Assembly: GCA_002270565.1 (NCBI GenBank) | Contig: NQMI01000092.1 | Coordinates: forward strand, 124,001 to 188,000 | Length of the DNA stretch: 64,000 bases | DNA from: Stenocarpella maydis | Taxonomy: Eukaryota; Ascomycota; Sordariomycetes; Diaporthales; Diaporthaceae | Direction of reading: 5' to 3' | In this document: positions 62,248 through 64,000 of the stretch, in pieces | Numbering within the stretch: position 1 is the first letter of the stretch | How the letters are laid out: each line of letters begins with the position of its first letter | The notes under the pieces: model-generated | Databases searched by the model: none | The model's input: the letters and a program-made list of their open reading frames with translations, nothing else | Told to the model about the DNA's origin: nothing | Translations under genes and position numbers: made by a program

Positions 62248-64000
62248 TTAGTGCACAAGTCCTTTGTCAATCCTGACCCTGGCCTCTTGCCAATACTGGG
62301 CTCGTTTCCTTTCTCTGAGTGACTTGCCGTACTTGATCATGACCAGGAAAACGGAACAGACCGCGAGCCCAACAAATGCAACGCTGATGAAGCAGTTCTG
62401 ATAACCGAGGGCATCCAACCACGGCGTGATGCCATATCCTATAGCAAAGCTCATCGTGTTCCGTATCAATATGCACGTCGCCAATGCGTCCCCCGATAAA
62501 TCACGGCAAGAGTCGACCAGATAGGCCAGGGACAGGGTGACCCCCATTGCGTTGCAGATTGAGATCATGAACATGGCAAACAGGAGCCCGAACCAGTGTA
62601 TCCCATGTGCTGCGCCCACACCCCAGAGGATCGACCCGGCAGGGAGCAGGATTGTAGCTGCCGCGAACAGCCACAGTCTCTGCTCGGGCTCGAACACACC
62701 GCCGTTCCGCCGCGACAGTCGGATGACGAACCAGTCAGAGAACACGCCAGAGAACAGCGAGGCGACTGTGACTCCGACGATGCATGCCAGGTAGGACAAG
62801 CCAACGATTGCAGGGGTGAAGTTGTAAGGCTCACCCCCGAGAATTATGGAGGCAGTGGCGTTTAGAATATTGAACCACACGAGGTACGTGCCATAGGAAA
62901 AGCCGGCATAAAAGATGATTGGCCAAGAGAGTAGCTTGAGGATCTGAGTCGCACGCCAGCCCATCATAAAAGGTCGCGGCTTGTCCCACAAGGCGAGCTT
63001 CTGCCTATACGTCTTTGGCTGGTACCCAGTACTTGGTACCGGGGCTGGGCTCTGCGGACCATCTTTTCCGAAGCTCTTCTCCGTGGCCGACTTGCCTGCG
63101 CCTGTCCGGCCTGCGGCCTCCGCATCACTGCCAGTTGGTGCTTGGACACCTTCCATGACACCGACGGTTTTCCTGTCGTAGTTGGTCTCCTCAAGGAAGA
63201 AGAACAGGAAAATGGAGACGGCGGCACAAAGGACAGAATGTATGAAGAAGCACCACTTGTACCCGATGCCATCATTTATGAAGCCCGTGATGACGGGCGC
63301 GAAGAAATTGCTGTTGGCAAGCATCCACGCATACCAGCCCATGTAAGTGCCCCGCTCATGGGCAAAGTAAAGATCAGTAATTGAGGTCTCTGGAAGAGCC
63401 TCGATGGGGGCTGCAAAGAACCCTATCACAACGTTCCGCGCGATCCACTGGCCGTTGCCTTTGGCGTATGGGCTCCACACGCTGATGGCCTGGACTGGAT
63501 CAGCTTCCTCTCACAGGACGCGTGGGATAAAGTCTTGGACATACAACCATGGCAACGGTTGATATCAGATATGTGATCCTCTTGCCGTACTGCAAAGCAA
63601 ATGGCTGCCAGAACAGCAGGCCCCATCCACATAACAGGAAAAAATAGCCAGTTCCAGCGTTGAGGTCGGCAATGCTGACGTCCAGCGCTGTGGATAGTGG
63701 AACGAGGACCGAATAGACGACAGACAAGGCCATCCCCGGGAACCAGGTGTATCTTGCAAGCATTAGCATGACAAGACAAGGTAACCAAGTCGAGGCAAGG
63801 CCGATAACTTGCGGAAACATACAGCATAACGCAAGCCAGGGCCAAGCGTTTCCTCCCAGGGGACCAGTTTAGGGGATCCTCAGGATCACCAGACGGTGTC
63901 GGCACGAGGATAATATCCTTTTGGCCCCTGGCATGTCGCGCTGCCAAATGATGGTCAACGTCAATAAGCTGCACAGTCCCCGGCACCTGGGATTCGTCGA
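62248..64000 (-). CDS. MFS transporter (DHA1-like), 5' end off the window
   Basis: Model: complement(join(62248..63489, 63545..63752, 63823..>64000)), cut by the right edge. The N-terminal frame, continuing past the edge, reads [14 protein letters not shown], then [20 protein letters not shown], a hallmark of fungal DHA1-type drug:H+ antiporters and related YHK8/FLR1-like carriers. Exon 2 gives [15 protein letters not shown] joined over a 70-bp intron, and exon 3 starts [15 protein letters not shown]. The 12 TM spans are visible, with a long loop in the middle (about residues 220-270), the usual place between the two halves. Likely exports or imports small organic compounds at the plasma membrane; substrate unknown. 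The start codon lies beyond base 64000, so total length is unknown. Confidence 0.88.

Overview
This is a filamentous fungal (Pezizomycotina) nuclear window. Short GT..AG introns, usually 58-120 bp, interrupt most genes. Coding DNA is GC-rich and set in long, more AT-rich spacers. The families are typical ascomycete ones: DUF1996, DUF2828, DUF7053, PTH11-like rhodopsin-domain, Dal5-type MFS, ABCA and SMP-repeat proteins. The gene mix fits Sordariomycetes, but I cannot name a genus. I support 20 apparently functional protein genes, one unresolved gene model and one broken gene. I saw no rRNA, tRNA, CRISPR array or plasmid/phage feature. Exon borders were read by eye from splice signals, phase and family continuity; they are not transcript-verified.

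Left part (0.5-9.7 kb) looks like an accessory metabolic block: a secreted arylsulfatase (+), then on the minus strand an intronless fumarate-reductase/tricarballylate-dehydrogenase-like flavoprotein, an FMO-like flavin monooxygenase and a Dal5-type anion transporter. Next come a YwbE-domain protein with a C-terminal zinc finger (10.9-11.6 kb), a Fet4-type low-affinity iron permease (13.7-15.4 kb), a secreted DUF1996 protein (17.6-19.0 kb), an alpha/beta hydrolase (20.7-21.5 kb), an SMP-repeat stress protein with a mitochondrial-type leader (22.3-23.0 kb) and a fungal protein of unknown function (25.1-26.1 kb). Spacers here are long (1-2 kb).

The middle part holds an AT-rich, RIP-like island (26.8-27.05 kb) beside a frameshifted short-chain dehydrogenase, a (CTG)12 tract, and a full ABCA transporter (29.3-34.5 kb) that appears to contain a 9-nt micro-exon. 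After a small two-TM protein comes a 556-bp non-autonomous transposon (MITE, 35.7-36.25 kb) with about 85-bp inverted repeats and a perfect 8-bp target duplication, which suggests the hAT class. Then come a DUF2828/VWA protein and a second Dal5-type transporter.

The right part looks more like core genome: an unresolved conserved gene (44.8-45.7 kb), a mitochondrial membrane-anchored helical protein, a MYND zinc-finger protein divergent from a degenerate mitochondrial carrier, a peroxisomal (AKL-ending) acyl-CoA synthetase/4CL-like ligase, a type II membrane protein with an FkbM-like core, a DUF7053 protein, a PTH11-like seven-TM protein, and an MFS drug-transporter-like gene that runs off the right edge.

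I found no convincing wholly new system. The best leads are the complete MITE, the flavoenzyme/transporter/sulfatase block, the YwbE-zinc finger fusion and the micro-exon in the ABCA gene.
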